Shown piece by piece: positions 4,611-12,740 of a stretch of 12,792 nucleotides of DNA; the stretch's first letter is position 1, and the number at the start of each line of letters is the position of its first letter. Under the pieces are notes generated by a model. That model saw only the letters and a program-made list of their open reading frames with translations, did not search any database and had not been told where the DNA came from. Both the position numbers and the translations under genes were made by a program. Source of the stretch: Bacillota bacterium (GTDB lineage: Bacteria; Bacillota; Clostridia; Lachnospirales; Lachnospiraceae); NCBI GenBank assembly GCA_023418475.1, contig JAEZZO010000014.1, positions 1 through 12,792 on the forward strand, written 5' to 3'.

Positions 4611-7463
4611 TTATCTGCCGGTCGGATAATCTTTAAATATCTGCAGCAGTGTATTATATATTGTTTCTGCTGTTGTTTCCTGGCATGTTTCATCTAAAAT
4701 AAGATTTAAATCATTTTTATTCGTGAGAAATCCCAGTTCAATCAGCACCGCGGGAACCGTATTACTGTTAATCACATAAAAAATATCAGATTTTACTCCT
4801 CGATTACCTGTTCCAAGCTCACTTGTCAGATTCTGTACCAGATAACTTGCCAAGGTTTGACTAGATAATCCTGCGGAATTGATCGTATTATTCTTTTTGG
4901 AATAAAAGACCTCCGTACCATTTGCATTTGGTGCCTTAGGAGCAGAATTCATATGAAGACTTACAAATAAATCGGCATCAACCGCTTCTGCAAAAGCAGC
5001 ACGTTCTTGTAAGGTAGGATTTGAATCATCTGTTCTGGTATAATACACCTTTAAATCAGTTGGGTTCTGACAAAAATATTTCTTCCCAAGCGTATAAAGT
5101 ATCTTAAAATTAAGATCTTTTTCAAATCCTCTGTCATAGGCGGCTCCCGGAGCACTTCCTCCATGTCCGGGATCCAGAACAACTATATTTTTGTAGATAT
5201 CGACCGGATCTCCAATCCGCAGATAGATATGGTCTGCATCAAGTGTAAGCTTATAACCTTGTACTTTGGTGGTATTAAACCGGATAACAGTATTACCGCT
5301 GTTATTCAAAGAGACCGCTATACTACTTACAGCTGCTGCGCTGTTTGTGATTGTATTATTATTAATACTGCCGGTATAATCACCCTTGATCGTTATCTCA
5401 AAATAATTTTTTAAATAACGATCTTCATCGGATATCATATCCGCTGTAAAGTTTGCAGGTTTTGGTATCACTACTTCATATGAACTACTGTCTGCAGCAT
5501 TTGGATAGGAAGAACTGCCGGATGTACCAATCGTTTGAAAACATATCCTGTACTGATTTCCATCACTATAGGCATGTAACTGGTAACCGTCATTCAGAGA
5601 AAGGATGAGCTGCGTTTTATCCGGTAATGCTGCAATGGTTATCTGTTTCAAATACTTTGCTCCAATGATCTGTGAATTGATATCTCCAAAGCTGCTGATT
5701 GTATTTGGTAATTCAATATAAAGCAGTCCTGCTGACGCGGAGGAAGTAGCACTCAGTGTACTGATACCATTTAGCAGAATATAATCTCCGGCATTGTTTG
5801 TACCAATTTGTGCAGAGGTTATAGTATTGTAATAAACTGTTACATATAATATAGTTCTATCTGCTGATAAATACAAATCATATTGATACTGGCTATCAAC
5901 CGTATTAAAATTAATAACCGCTCTATTGTTCAGACCATCATTGCTTGATGATAATGAATTGATAAAATTACTGGAAGTACCATAAAGTTGATTGCTCTGT
6001 TCAACACAGCTCATATTTTCGGCGTATATCGTAATCGTATTACCTGATTTAGAGGAAGTCACCTTTTGAAAAGGACCATTCGATGTTAATTGATATGTCT
6101 CTGCATTTTTCTTAGTATTGGTATAATCGCGTGAAATATAATTAATATAACCATTGATGTTCATAAAAGCGGGATCACTGTTAAGTTCATAAATCCCGCT
6201 GCAAACACCATATTGAAGTGTAGTTGCAGCCCATTGATTTAAAACGTTTCCCGTTGCGTTAATATCCCCGGAAGTTCCTGCTTGAGCTCCGGAAGAACTG
6301 TTGTTTGAATTATTGCTTCCACTGGAACTGCCGCCTGCGCTGCTGTTATCAGAAGAATTATTACCGGTAGAATTACCCCCTGCGCTGCCGGAAGTACTGC
6401 TGTCATTAGAACTACCGCCTGTGACATTGTTACCGGCAGAATTACCAGCAGCCGGATTATTAGTATGTTTCTGTTTTGTTAAGATGGATGTTTTAGCCGC
6501 ATTATTCCATTGATACTTATACCCCAGACAGGAAGCCGTAAATTCTCCCGGAACTAATATATAGGAGTTTTTTGTTTCATTATTCGTAATATAAACCGGA
6601 GCAGTGGTTAATTTTACTGCTTTATTATTTACATATGCTGTCCTGCTTCCCACAGTCATTACAAGTTTTGTTCCATCCTTTTGCAGGTTAATACTTTTAT
6701 CTTTCTTATTATAAGTATAATCTGCTCCTATGGAGGAACCCGCAAATACATTATCTGCACTTAGCATTGCGGTATTATCAATAATGATGCTTGGCTTCCC
6801 TGAAAGATTAATATTTTTACCATCAACGGATACCTTACCCTGAACTCCGGTATATAAAAACCGATCTTCATCATTGTAGGAAAACTCGATCGTACCGGAC
6901 TTTATTTCTATCTTATTCTTATCGCTATACCAGTTATATGCAAGACCTAATGCTTCGGCAACAAAACGGGAAGGTACTAATACCCTTGTTTTATTGGAAG
7001 CTATGTATTTTACTTTAACTGGAGTAGCCGGTAAAGTAACCACCTTTCCATTTACTACTGCTTTTTTACTTCCAATTGTCATGACAATTTCTTTGCTGTT
7101 CTTAGATATACGAAGGGTACCTTTTTTGCTATTATAGACACAATCTGTATTTATCTTTGAAGTGGAAAATACTTCATTATAAGGAACCAGTGCAATACCA
7201 TTTACCAGAATGGCAGGATATTTCGAATTGCTGACAGTACTGTTATTACAAATAACCTTAACTGTTTTACCGGTATATGTAGCGGTTTGTTTTGTAGTAT
7301 AATCATATATTTTAATACCAGATGCAGCCTTCACCGATGCCGCTGATAATCCTGTAAGCAGTAATGCGATTAAGACCATATGGCCAATCATTATAGTAAG
7401 GTAATGCTTTCTGGCTTTTTTATCTTTTGAATCGTGTAAATTTCCTATTGATAAATACCTCAT
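4611..7463 (-). CDS. Secreted N-acetylmuramoyl-L-alanine amidase with copper-amine-oxidase-like N-domains
   Basis: The frame is open from 7613, but ATG at 7463 is preferred because AGGAGG (7476-7481) precedes it; this gives 950 residues. An N-terminal basic segment and a hydrophobic stretch (about 24-45) end in ASVKA-ASG, a likely signal peptide. Two copper-amine-oxidase-N-like modules follow (about 84-187 and 225-330), each with an LVP motif and a Tyr/Trp-rich end; they probably bind wall polymers. Residues about 332-400 are a Gly/Ser/Asn linker. About 400-755 is beta-rich with AMIN-like character. The C-terminal Amidase_3 domain (758-950) keeps its zinc and catalytic residues: H767 in DPGHGG, E781 in GFEKD, H837 in SLHMN and E909 in LIELGF. 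It cleaves between MurNAc and the L-Ala stem peptide outside the membrane. No missing residue is seen. Confidence 0.95.
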   Translation of the reverse strand: MRYLSIGNLHDSKDKKARKHYLTIMIGHMVLIALLLTGLSAASVKAASGIKIYDYTTKQTATYTGKTVKVICNNSTVSNSKYPAILVNGIALVPYNEVFSTSKINTDCVYNSKKGTLRISKNSKEIVMTIGSKKAVVNGKVVTLPATPVKVKYIASNKTRVLVPSRFVAEALGLAYNWYSDKNKIEIKSGTIEFSYNDEDRFLYTGVQGKVSVDGKNINLSGKPSIIIDNTAMLSADNVFAGSSIGADYTYNKKDKSINLQKDGTKLVMTVGSRTAYVNNKAVKLTTAPVYITNNETKNSYILVPGEFTASCLGYKYQWNNAAKTSILTKQKHTNNPAAGNSAGNNVTGGSSNDSSTSGSAGGNSTGNNSSDNSSAGGSSSGSNNSNNSSSGAQAGTSGDINATGNVLNQWAATTLQYGVCSGIYELNSDPAFMNINGYINYISRDYTNTKKNAETYQLTSNGPFQKVTSSKSGNTITIYAENMSCVEQSNQLYGTSSNFINSLSSSNDGLNNRAVINFNTVDSQYQYDLYLSADRTILYVTVYYNTITSAQIGTNNAGDYILLNGISTLSATSSASAGLLYIELPNTISSFGDINSQIIGAKYLKQITIAALPDKTQLILSLNDGYQLHAYSDGNQYRICFQTIGTSGSSSYPNAADSSSYEVVIPKPANFTADMISDEDRYLKNYFEITIKGDYTGSINNNTITNSAAAVSSIAVSLNNSGNTVIRFNTTKVQGYKLTLDADHIYLRIGDPVDIYKNIVVLDPGHGGSAPGAAYDRGFEKDLNFKILYTLGKKYFCQNPTDLKVYYTRTDDSNPTLQERAAFAEAVDADLFVSLHMNSAPKAPNANGTEVFYSKKNNTINSAGLSSQTLASYLVQNLTSELGTGNRGVKSDIFYVINSNTVPAVLIELGFLTNKNDLNLILDETCQETTAETIYNTLLQIFKDYPTGR

Positions 7464-7489
7464 TCGCTTTAGTTTCCTCCTGTTTATTA

Positions 7490-7518
7490 ATATTACCGAA
7501 TAAGAATAATATAGACAA
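7490..7518 (-). promoter_or_regulatory. Candidate promoter of the amidase gene
   Basis: Read on the minus strand, TTGTCT (7513-7518), a 17-bp spacer and TAATAT (7490-7495). Transcription would start near 7483, immediately before the ribosome site at 7476-7481, leaving a leader of about 20 nt. That is short, and the region is AT-rich, so the match is tentative. Confidence 0.3.
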
Positions 7519-7662
7519 TTATCTTTCATAATTATTACAATATGATTAATTATTGTTAGAAATGTGTCATGCTGTAAAATTTCACAAAAGAATGCAGAAA
7601 AACATCCAGACAATTCCTTTTTAGGACTATCATTGAATATTCAGCTTCTTATTTCTGTAAAT

Positions 7663-7676
7663 TCTACATTAGTAGA
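7663..7676. promoter_or_regulatory. Palindrome TCTAC-N4-GTAGA, copy 1
   Basis: TCTACATTAGTAGA has perfect five-base arms around four bases. The same arms recur at 7778-7791, 115 bp away in the same intergenic region. Paired matching palindromes between divergent genes suggest a dimeric repressor, but chance in AT-rich DNA is not excluded. Confidence 0.35.
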
Positions 7677-7777
7677 CACCATATTTTTACAAATGAATTC
7701 TGTTCTACTATACTCGACCAACATTTCTTTTATACTAAAAATGATAGGTCAAATATTAATAAATTTATTCAGATTTG

Positions 7778-7791
7778 TCTACACATGTAGA
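7778..7791. promoter_or_regulatory. Palindrome TCTAC-N4-GTAGA, copy 2 (contains TACA-N2-TGTA)
   Basis: TCTACACATGTAGA matches copy 1 in both arms and additionally contains TACACATGTA, which fits the TACA-N2-TGTA core bound by BlaI/MecI/CopY-type winged-helix repressors. No such regulator gene is in the window. The assignment is only a motif resemblance. Confidence 0.35.
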
Positions 7792-8060
7792 TTTATCTCA
7801 GGTCGTTTTCATCTTATTATGCTATAGGTTTTTATTACGGCTATAACTTCGGATTGCTTCTATTGGTGGCTTCTTTTTCTTTTAGTTTGTTCCCTTGAGT
7901 ATACTTCTTAAGGTTGCTTCTTGTGGTTACTTCTGCTGGTTATGATTTCATCGTAACGATATGTATTATAGAAGAAAAATAAAGGTGCAATATTTTCAAA
8001 TACATCTATCATCTTTTCTGTTATAACCTGCCTCAATCTGCACATAATAAGATGCAAAGG

Positions 8061-8089
8061 TTTTCATTACAGGAATATTATGTTATAAT
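8061..8089 (+). promoter_or_regulatory. Extended -10 promoter of ttcA
   Basis: TTTTCA (8061-8066), a 17-bp spacer, and TATAAT (8084-8089) preceded by TG one base upstream (8081-8082), which forms an extended -10. The leader to the start at 8159 would be about 60 nt. The -35 is poor but an extended -10 compensates. Confidence 0.5.
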
Positions 8090-8158
8090 GCTGATTATAA
8101 ATATCAATTTATTGATTTCTTATATTACTTATATTACAAGGGAAGGCAAGGAAAATCT

Positions 8159-8881
8159 ATGAAATTACAGCAATTGCTTAGCTATACCCGTAGAGCTCTT
8201 GATGATTATCAGATGATTTCAGATGGGGATAAAATTGCGATTGGAATATCCGGTGGAAAGGACAGCCTGACATTACTGTATGCTTTATCAGGATTACGCC
8301 GTTTTTATCCGAAGAAGTTTGAGTTAGAGGCAATTACCGTTCATATGGGTTTTAAGGATTTAAATTTTTCTGCAGTGGAAGAGCTTTGTAGAAAACTTGA
8401 AATAAATTATACTGTTGTAGAAACAGAAATAGCAGACATTGTATTTGAGCATAGGAAAGAAAGCAACCCCTGTTCCCTCTGTGCGAAGATGCGAAAGGGT
8501 GCCTTTAATACGAAGGCCAAGGAACTTGGCTGTAATAAGGAGGCTTATGCTCATCACTATGATGATGTAATCGAAACCATGATGATGTCCTTAATTTATG
8601 AAGGAAGATTTCACTGCTTCTCTCCTGTCACTTACCTGGAACGGGCTGATATTACTTTAATCAGACCTCTGATCTATGTAGAAGAGCAGGATATCAAAGG
8701 TTTCCAGAAGGCTTATCAGCTTCCGGTTGTAAAAAACCCCTGCCCTGTCGATGGTTATACCAAGCGTGAATATATCAAGCAGCTGATTAGTAATTTAGGT
8801 TCAGAAAGTACTGGGCTGCGCGAGCGATTATTTCATGCAATTCAAAGCAGCAATCTGGATGGATGGAATAAAATCAAGTAA
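8159..8881 (+). CDS. ttcA: TtcA-like tRNA 2-thiocytidine biosynthesis protein (PP-loop ATPase)
   Basis: 240 residues, start supported by AAGGA about seven bases before the ATG. The PP-loop SGGKDS is at residues 31-36 and binds ATP. C105 and C108 (NPCSLC) and C195 (NPCPVDG) are in the order expected for the three Cys that hold the Fe-S cluster of TtcA; AHHYDDVIET (131-140) is another family motif. The family adenylates C32 of certain tRNAs and replaces the oxygen by sulfur in the cytoplasm. At 240 residues it is shorter than the E. coli protein (about 311). The PP-loop superfamily also includes TilS-type and other thiolation enzymes, so the exact nucleoside modified is inferred. It has its own promoter and is followed after 131 bp by a recombinase gene, with no obvious shared role. 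Confidence 0.85.
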   Translation: MKLQQLLSYTRRALDDYQMISDGDKIAIGISGGKDSLTLLYALSGLRRFYPKKFELEAITVHMGFKDLNFSAVEELCRKLEINYTVVETEIADIVFEHRKESNPCSLCAKMRKGAFNTKAKELGCNKEAYAHHYDDVIETMMMSLIYEGRFHCFSPVTYLERADITLIRPLIYVEEQDIKGFQKAYQLPVVKNPCPVDGYTKREYIKQLISNLGSESTGLRERLFHAIQSSNLDGWNKIK

Positions 8882-8978
8882 TAGTAAATTGCTTTCGTAC
8901 AAAAGGTTTGAAAGAGTAAAAGAAAACTACTTTCACTCACTTAATTATGTCTGCCATGTCCATAATATAAACTTAAGA

Positions 8979-8997
8979 TGCGCACAAAGCATGCGCA
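8979..8997 (+). promoter_or_regulatory. TGCGCA hairpin just upstream of the recombinase ribosome site
   Basis: Two copies of ATGCGCA (8978-8984 and 8991-8997) stand 13 bp apart. TGCGCA is self-complementary, so the two copies can form a six-pair GC-rich stem with a seven-base loop. The stem ends three bases before the Shine-Dalgarno site GGGAGGG at 9001-9007 and could limit ribosome access or act as a protein-binding direct repeat. Confidence 0.4.
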
Positions 8998-9012
8998 GAA
9001 GGGAGGGAAAGT

Positions 9013-10065
9013 ATGTCTGAAAAGAATTATCATGATCAATTAAATATAGATAATGCCATAAAACTTCGTGCACTTCTTGAAAATTTACCATCCTTTTGCA
9101 AGGATTTTTTCAGGGGAATTGAGACGACTACTTCTTCACGTACAAGAATCGCATATGCTTATGATCTTGGAGTGTTTTTTGAATTTTTGGTTCAATCAAA
9201 TACATCTTTAAAAGCTACTGCAATTACAGAATTAAAAATTGAAATACTTGATCAAATAAAAGCAGTCGATATTGAAGAGTATCTGGAATATCTGTCCTAT
9301 TATAAATCGGAGGATAAGGAGCATCTGAATACTGAGAATGGCAAAAAGCGTAAATTGGTTTCTCTTCGAAGCTTTTATAATTATTTTTTTAAAAAGGAAC
9401 GAATTTCAACTAATCCTGCTTCCTTGATCAATGTTCCAAAGCTTCATGAGAAAGCAATTATACGACTTGAAATTGATGAAGTGGCAAAGCTTCTGGATGA
9501 AGTGGAATCCGCCGAGAATATGACAAAGGTACAACAAAAATATCATGAGAAAACGAAAATTCGTGATCTTGCAATTATGACTCTACTGCTAGGCACCGGA
9601 ATACGTGTATCCGAATGTGTTGGGCTTGATCTAAATGATGTAGATTTCGAATATAATGGAATTAAAATTCGCCGAAAAGGCGGTTATGAAGTAGTTATCT
9701 ACTTTGGCGATGAAGTAAGAGATGCACTGCAGCAGTATCTGGAGGAACGCAATAGAATGATTCCATGTGAAGGCCACACCAATGCTTTATTTCTCTCCAT
9801 GCAGCAAAAGCGAATAAATGTCAGATCCGTTGAAAATATGGTTAAAAAATATGCTTCTGTCGTTACTAAACTCAAAAAGATAACACCTCATAAGCTTCGC
9901 AGTACATATGGTACAAATCTGTACCAGGAAACTGGTGATATCTATCTTGTTGCGGATGTACTGGGACATAAGGATGTCAACACCACCAAAAAGCATTATG
10001 CAGCGATGGAGGACAGCCGCCGCAGAAGCGCAGCTAATATCGTAAAGCTGAGGGAAAAAGCATAA
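9013..10065 (+). CDS. Tyrosine recombinase, XerC/XerD-like
   Basis: 350 residues with ATG preceded by GGGAGGG (9001-9007). An N-terminal SAM-like DNA-binding domain covers about residues 25-130 (SSRTRIAYAYDLGVFFEF) and the catalytic domain about 150-345. The full catalytic set is visible: R198 (GTGIRVSE), K222 (RRKGG), H293 and R296 (TPHKLR), H319 (LGHKDV) and the nucleophile Y329 (KKHYAA). The family breaks and rejoins DNA through a 3'-phosphotyrosyl link. Its length is somewhat longer than classical XerC/D (about 300) because of extra residues in the N-domain and around 165-180. No excisionase, relaxase or phage gene is nearby, and I see no dif-like or att site, so a chromosomal Xer-type or a solitary integrase are both possible. 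Confidence 0.9.
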   Translation: MSEKNYHDQLNIDNAIKLRALLENLPSFCKDFFRGIETTTSSRTRIAYAYDLGVFFEFLVQSNTSLKATAITELKIEILDQIKAVDIEEYLEYLSYYKSEDKEHLNTENGKKRKLVSLRSFYNYFFKKERISTNPASLINVPKLHEKAIIRLEIDEVAKLLDEVESAENMTKVQQKYHEKTKIRDLAIMTLLLGTGIRVSECVGLDLNDVDFEYNGIKIRRKGGYEVVIYFGDEVRDALQQYLEERNRMIPCEGHTNALFLSMQQKRINVRSVENMVKKYASVVTKLKKITPHKLRSTYGTNLYQETGDIYLVADVLGHKDVNTTKKHYAAMEDSRRRSAANIVKLREKA

Positions 10066-10118
10066 CTGAAAATAACTGATAACTGAAAAATTGATTTCAT
10101 TAATAACAGACAAATAAT

Positions 10119-10178
10119 GAATTCTATAAGCATGTTTATATTCAATTCGCTGAAAACAAGTTTCTACTTATAGCATTC
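10119..10178. repeat. Inverted repeat with 12-base arms after the recombinase gene
   Basis: GAATTCTATAAG (10119-10130) pairs with CTTATAGCATTC (10167-10178) at 11 of 12 positions with a 36-base spacer. It lies between the convergent recombinase and frameshifted remnant. There is no T run on either side, so it is not a typical terminator. Confidence 0.55.
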
Positions 10179-10369
10179 AATATAAATATAGATCCTTATA
10201 ACGCTCTGGTAAGGGATAGTCTTCTACATGTTCGAAATTCGTTAGTACTTGAGTTCCAGGGTAGGAAAGCTCGATTGAAATCCTGTCTTTACCAACCGTT
10301 ATGTGTGGTCGTGGAGATAACTACAATTAAAATAGATATAGTTATGACTAAAATTCTCCTCTTTTTCAT
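10177..10369 (-). pseudogene. Frameshifted small exported protein remnant
   Basis: ATG at 10369 follows GGAG (10377-10380) at seven-base spacing and encodes MKKRRILVITISILIVVIS, a convincing signal peptide or membrane anchor, but the frame stops at 10289-10291 after 26 codons. A second frame, open from 10320 to a TGA at 10177-10179, reads PRPHITVGKDRISIELSYPG and continues to EDYPLPERYKDLYLY, which looks like real protein. The two frames overlap by 30 bases; removing one base there would give one 63-residue protein. No slippery heptamer is evident in the overlap, so decay or a sequencing error is likelier than programmed frameshifting. The family is not recognised. Confidence 0.45.
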
Positions 10370-10470
10370 AGACTCACTCCATTTCACAGTTTCATTATTT
10401 AGTATTCCAATACAAAATAAGATATTCCACTATCATCGTTATTAATGCTTAATGCGTTTCATGATAAAAT

Positions 10471-10511
10471 GAATGGCATGTAGATGCTATATTAACACAT
10501 ACATGCCATTC
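10471..10511. repeat. Perfect 12-bp inverted repeat, possible minus-strand terminator
   Basis: GAATGGCATGTA (10471-10482) and TACATGCCATTC (10500-10511) are perfect complements with a 17-base loop. Read on the minus strand, the second arm is followed by ATTTTAT, a weak T tract, so it could end transcription coming from the gene at 10681-11034. The long loop is unusual for a terminator. Confidence 0.6.
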
Positions 10512-10562
10512 AACGTACAAACCGTATTAGACATTACTAAGATCTGTTATCCTTTGTTATAG

Positions 10563-10630
10563 AGAAACTCCTTTGTTTTTGGTAATAAGAGCTTAGTAAT
10601 TCATGCCCTTACATTAACAAAGGAGTTTCT
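10563..10630. repeat. Perfect 15-bp inverted repeat with competing partner
   Basis: AGAAACTCCTTTGTT (10563-10577) and AACAAAGGAGTTTCT (10616-10630) are perfect complements with a 38-base spacer. Within the spacer, 10581-10600 is itself complementary at 15 of 20 positions to 10531-10550 upstream, so the two pairings interleave. A short direct repeat TCCTTTGTT (10550-10558 and 10569-10577) is also present. Confidence 0.65.
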
Positions 10631-10680
10631 ATTATGCTATAAAATGATATTTAAATTAGCTTACTGCTCTTAGGATGAAA

Positions 10681-11034
10681 CTATAAAACAATTTCAACTT
10701 TTAACTCCCCCCAATAAAGCATGACTCTATCCCCTTTAACAACTACCATATCTTTATTATAAAACAACAAAATTCCTGTGTTCGTATGCTTTCTGTTTCT
10801 CGATTTGATAGCTCCAAATTTCGATAAATGCATCAACTCCAACCTTTGATTTTGTGCTGTAATTAGATACGGCGTTATTTTAGAATTCAATAGATCAGGG
10901 CGAGATAACCAATAGCGCACATCAACAAAACTCCCATCTCCGCTAAAAGACGCCTTCAGCACTTTGATTGTAGGACGGGTAAATCGATAGGTTGCCCGAT
11001 ACCATAGGTTACTTATTCTCTTTACAGCTTTCAT
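10681..11034 (-). CDS. Hypothetical protein, 117 residues
   Basis: The frame is open from a TTG at 11076, with ATG codons at 11046 and 11034. ATG at 11034 is chosen because GGAAAGGG (11048-11055) is too close to 11046, though the 13-base spacing to 11034 is not ideal. The protein is basic at its N-terminus (MKAVKRISNLWYRATYRFTR), has no signal peptide or membrane helix, and has alternating hydrophobic stretches in the second half (ITPYLITAQNQRLELMHLSK, then GILLFYNKDMVVVKGDRVML), which suggest a small beta-rich fold. I do not recognise the family. It is transcribed in the same direction as the interrupted multicopper oxidase upstream, 150 bp away. The downstream inverted repeat at 10471-10511 may be its terminator. 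Confidence 0.6.
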   Translation of the reverse strand: MKAVKRISNLWYRATYRFTRPTIKVLKASFSGDGSFVDVRYWLSRPDLLNSKITPYLITAQNQRLELMHLSKFGAIKSRNRKHTNTGILLFYNKDMVVVKGDRVMLYWGELKVEIVL

Positions 11035-11185
11035 GATAATAACCATACCCTTTCCAAAAGCCAGCAATTTGTGCAATGTACATATTGCCGTCTGAAAGAT
11101 TTATTTTTCAATCCAATCTCCTCTCCTCAAGAAAAGTTACTGTATCATTTATATATTACAAGTATTTTTCTATATGGGTAATACC

Positions 11186-12668
11186 CTATTGCTCGTTCAT
11201 ATGCTCATCTTGCTTGTCACAAGAGGGTGCATCGGTCTGTATCATGGTTAATTGACCTCCTGGATAGTTGCTGAAAGCTGGGGTTTCCAGTGTATTTGTA
11301 TTCGTAACCTTATAATCATCATGGTTATGCATTGGATAAAATTGAGGGAAGAATTCATGTTTTGCACATAAGTTTACATAGTTAACAGTCTTCGTATTAC
11401 GACAGGAGACCGGTTGCGTCGGGATATCCGCTATTAACATAGGGTCCACGGCTTGTATCTCTGCCATTTGCTCGCATAATGATGGGATCATATCCTGTCC
11501 CTGGAAGATATACCTGCCATATAACGGTTCCTTATTATCTGCAGTAAGAAGTAAGTCATGGGATTCTCCTGAACCAATCGTTTCTGTAAATCCCATTTCC
11601 ATCATATCATGATTCATACTCATTGTAGATCTGCCGCATTTATCCATAGACATTTTATCTATTTCCTGTGCGATGGTCAAGAACGGACTTGGATGTGCAT
11701 CTTTCCCTATTACAGTAAAATGCCAACCATGGATATGCCACGGCACTACCTGATAACCCATATTAATCATTCTAAGGAGAAACTTCTCATCTGTCTTGAC
11801 ATGAACATATGTTTCGTAATTGATCTGCGTCAGATTCGGGTTACTACCTACCGGAGGTGTCTGTGGATGTGGTAACAGAGTATCAGGAAAAGCCCTGCCA
11901 TTAAGCAGCCAGAAGTTAGGTTTAAAATCAGATGCATTAAATGTAATTCCTGTTTCTACTGTAGTTTGAACTGTTTGGTGCCATTTCAAATCAATGTCGG
12001 ATAATAGCATAACATATTCCTTATCAAAATAAGTCATTATATTATTGTAAGCAAAATTTCTATGACTGGCATAGCGAGGAATCTGCTTTTGAACTTCACC
12101 TTTATAATACCAGCAGCCACAATGATCCCTCTCAATTGAGGCTTCTGCAAGACTCTTCACGGAAGGATATATTACTAAAGCTCCATACATACCCATTTGT
12201 ACATGCTCGCTCGCCTCAACATGACAATGATACATATAAGTTCCGGGATGCTCCGGCATAAAGTAATAGGTAGCTGTCGGCGGTACTTCTGTCGGTCCCA
12301 TCCACATAGGCACAGAAAATGAAGACTCAGGGAAACCGTCTAATTGAGTCGCTGCATGAGCTCCGTGCAGATGAATTGTATGTGGGTCATTTAGTTTAGA
12401 AACCGGCATTCCTAGGTTAATTAAAGTTATATATAAATGATCTCCTTGCTCTGCCCATATCACGGGAGAAGGAATGGATGCTGTTGTTTGCATATTCCAT
12501 AAATCTTGCCAGTTGTCTGAGACTTTCCAATTTAAGGATTGATTATCATATGTGAGTATACCATCTTCTATTACTTGATATAGTCCGCCCACAAATCCAA
12601 AAATATAAGTCTTTTGGAGTGTATCGGTTGGAGGACATAGGTCTTTTGTGGTAGGTAGGTCAATAAAG
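11186..12668 (-). pseudogene. Multicopper oxidase, 5' end interrupted by an IS3-family element
   Basis: About 493 residues of native sequence remain; the frame stays open by chance into the insertion sequence up to 12775 but no start with a ribosome site is seen. Numbering from codon 12775, copper ligands are visible in four blocks: HLHG (H135, H137), YHCHVEASEHVQMGM (H183, C184, H185, H191, M196), WHIHGWHF (H347, H349, H352) and MHNHDDY (H483, H485). The type 1 copper Cys sits in the second block rather than at the C-terminus, which puts the T1 site in the first cupredoxin domain. A Met/His-rich segment (373-396: MSMDK ... MSMNHDMMEMGF) resembles copper-binding inserts of CueO-type oxidases. 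Enzymes of this class oxidise metals or phenols with reduction of oxygen. The native N-terminus, with any signal peptide, must lie beyond the insertion. Confidence 0.8.
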
Positions 12669-12686
12669 TGTAGTGGTATAATGTAG

Positions 12687-12715
12687 TTGTAACACCTCAA
12701 CCTAATAGATATAAT
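12687..12715 (+). promoter_or_regulatory. Transposase promoter with overlapping palindrome
   Basis: TTGTAA (12687-12692), a 17-bp spacer and a perfect TATAAT (12710-12715). The -10 lies inside the 15-base palindrome TAGATATAATATCTA (12706-12720), which could be an operator for self-regulation. A second TATAAT with an upstream TG (12677-12682) lies at the element tip. Confidence 0.6.
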
Positions 12716-12740
12716 ATCTATCAAGGAAAGAGGTAACCAC

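Larger units (their letters stand above)
7464..8158. other. Divergent intergenic region between amidase and ttcA
   Basis: About 700 bp with no convincing gene. A plus-strand frame at 7564-7827 lacks a ribosome site and looks accidental. The segment contains the amidase promoter region, two similar palindromes of form TCTAC-N4-GTAGA (7663-7676 and 7778-7791), two imperfect copies of a GGTTGCTTCTTGTGG-like sequence near 7852-7875 and 7911-7934, and the ttcA promoter at 8061-8089. Confidence 0.6.
10066..10680. other. Gene-poor region rich in inverted repeats
   Basis: About 600 bp between the plus-strand recombinase and the minus-strand unknown gene. No intact gene longer than 30 codons is supported. 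It holds a frameshifted small secreted-protein remnant (10177-10369) and inverted repeats at 10119-10178, 10471-10511 and 10563-10630. A further imperfect pair, 10531-10550 with 10581-10600, interleaves with the last one. Such density suggests decayed mobile DNA or structured RNA. Confidence 0.6.

Noticed and set aside
6301..6513. Plus-strand frame rich in Leu/Pro/Glu opposite the amidase
   Set aside because: It is antisense to the Gly/Ser/Asn linker of the amidase, a common source of spurious open frames.
7564..7827. Plus-strand frame of 87 residues upstream of ttcA
   Set aside because: No ribosome site, no recognisable protein pattern, and AT-rich chance composition.
9013..10065. Integrative element centred on the tyrosine recombinase
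   Set aside because: No excisionase, phage, conjugation gene, tRNA or direct-repeat att pair is visible around it in the window.
11177..11187. GGGT/ACCC mini-hairpin after the multicopper oxidase as a terminator
   Set aside because: The stem is only four base pairs with no following T run in the minus direction.
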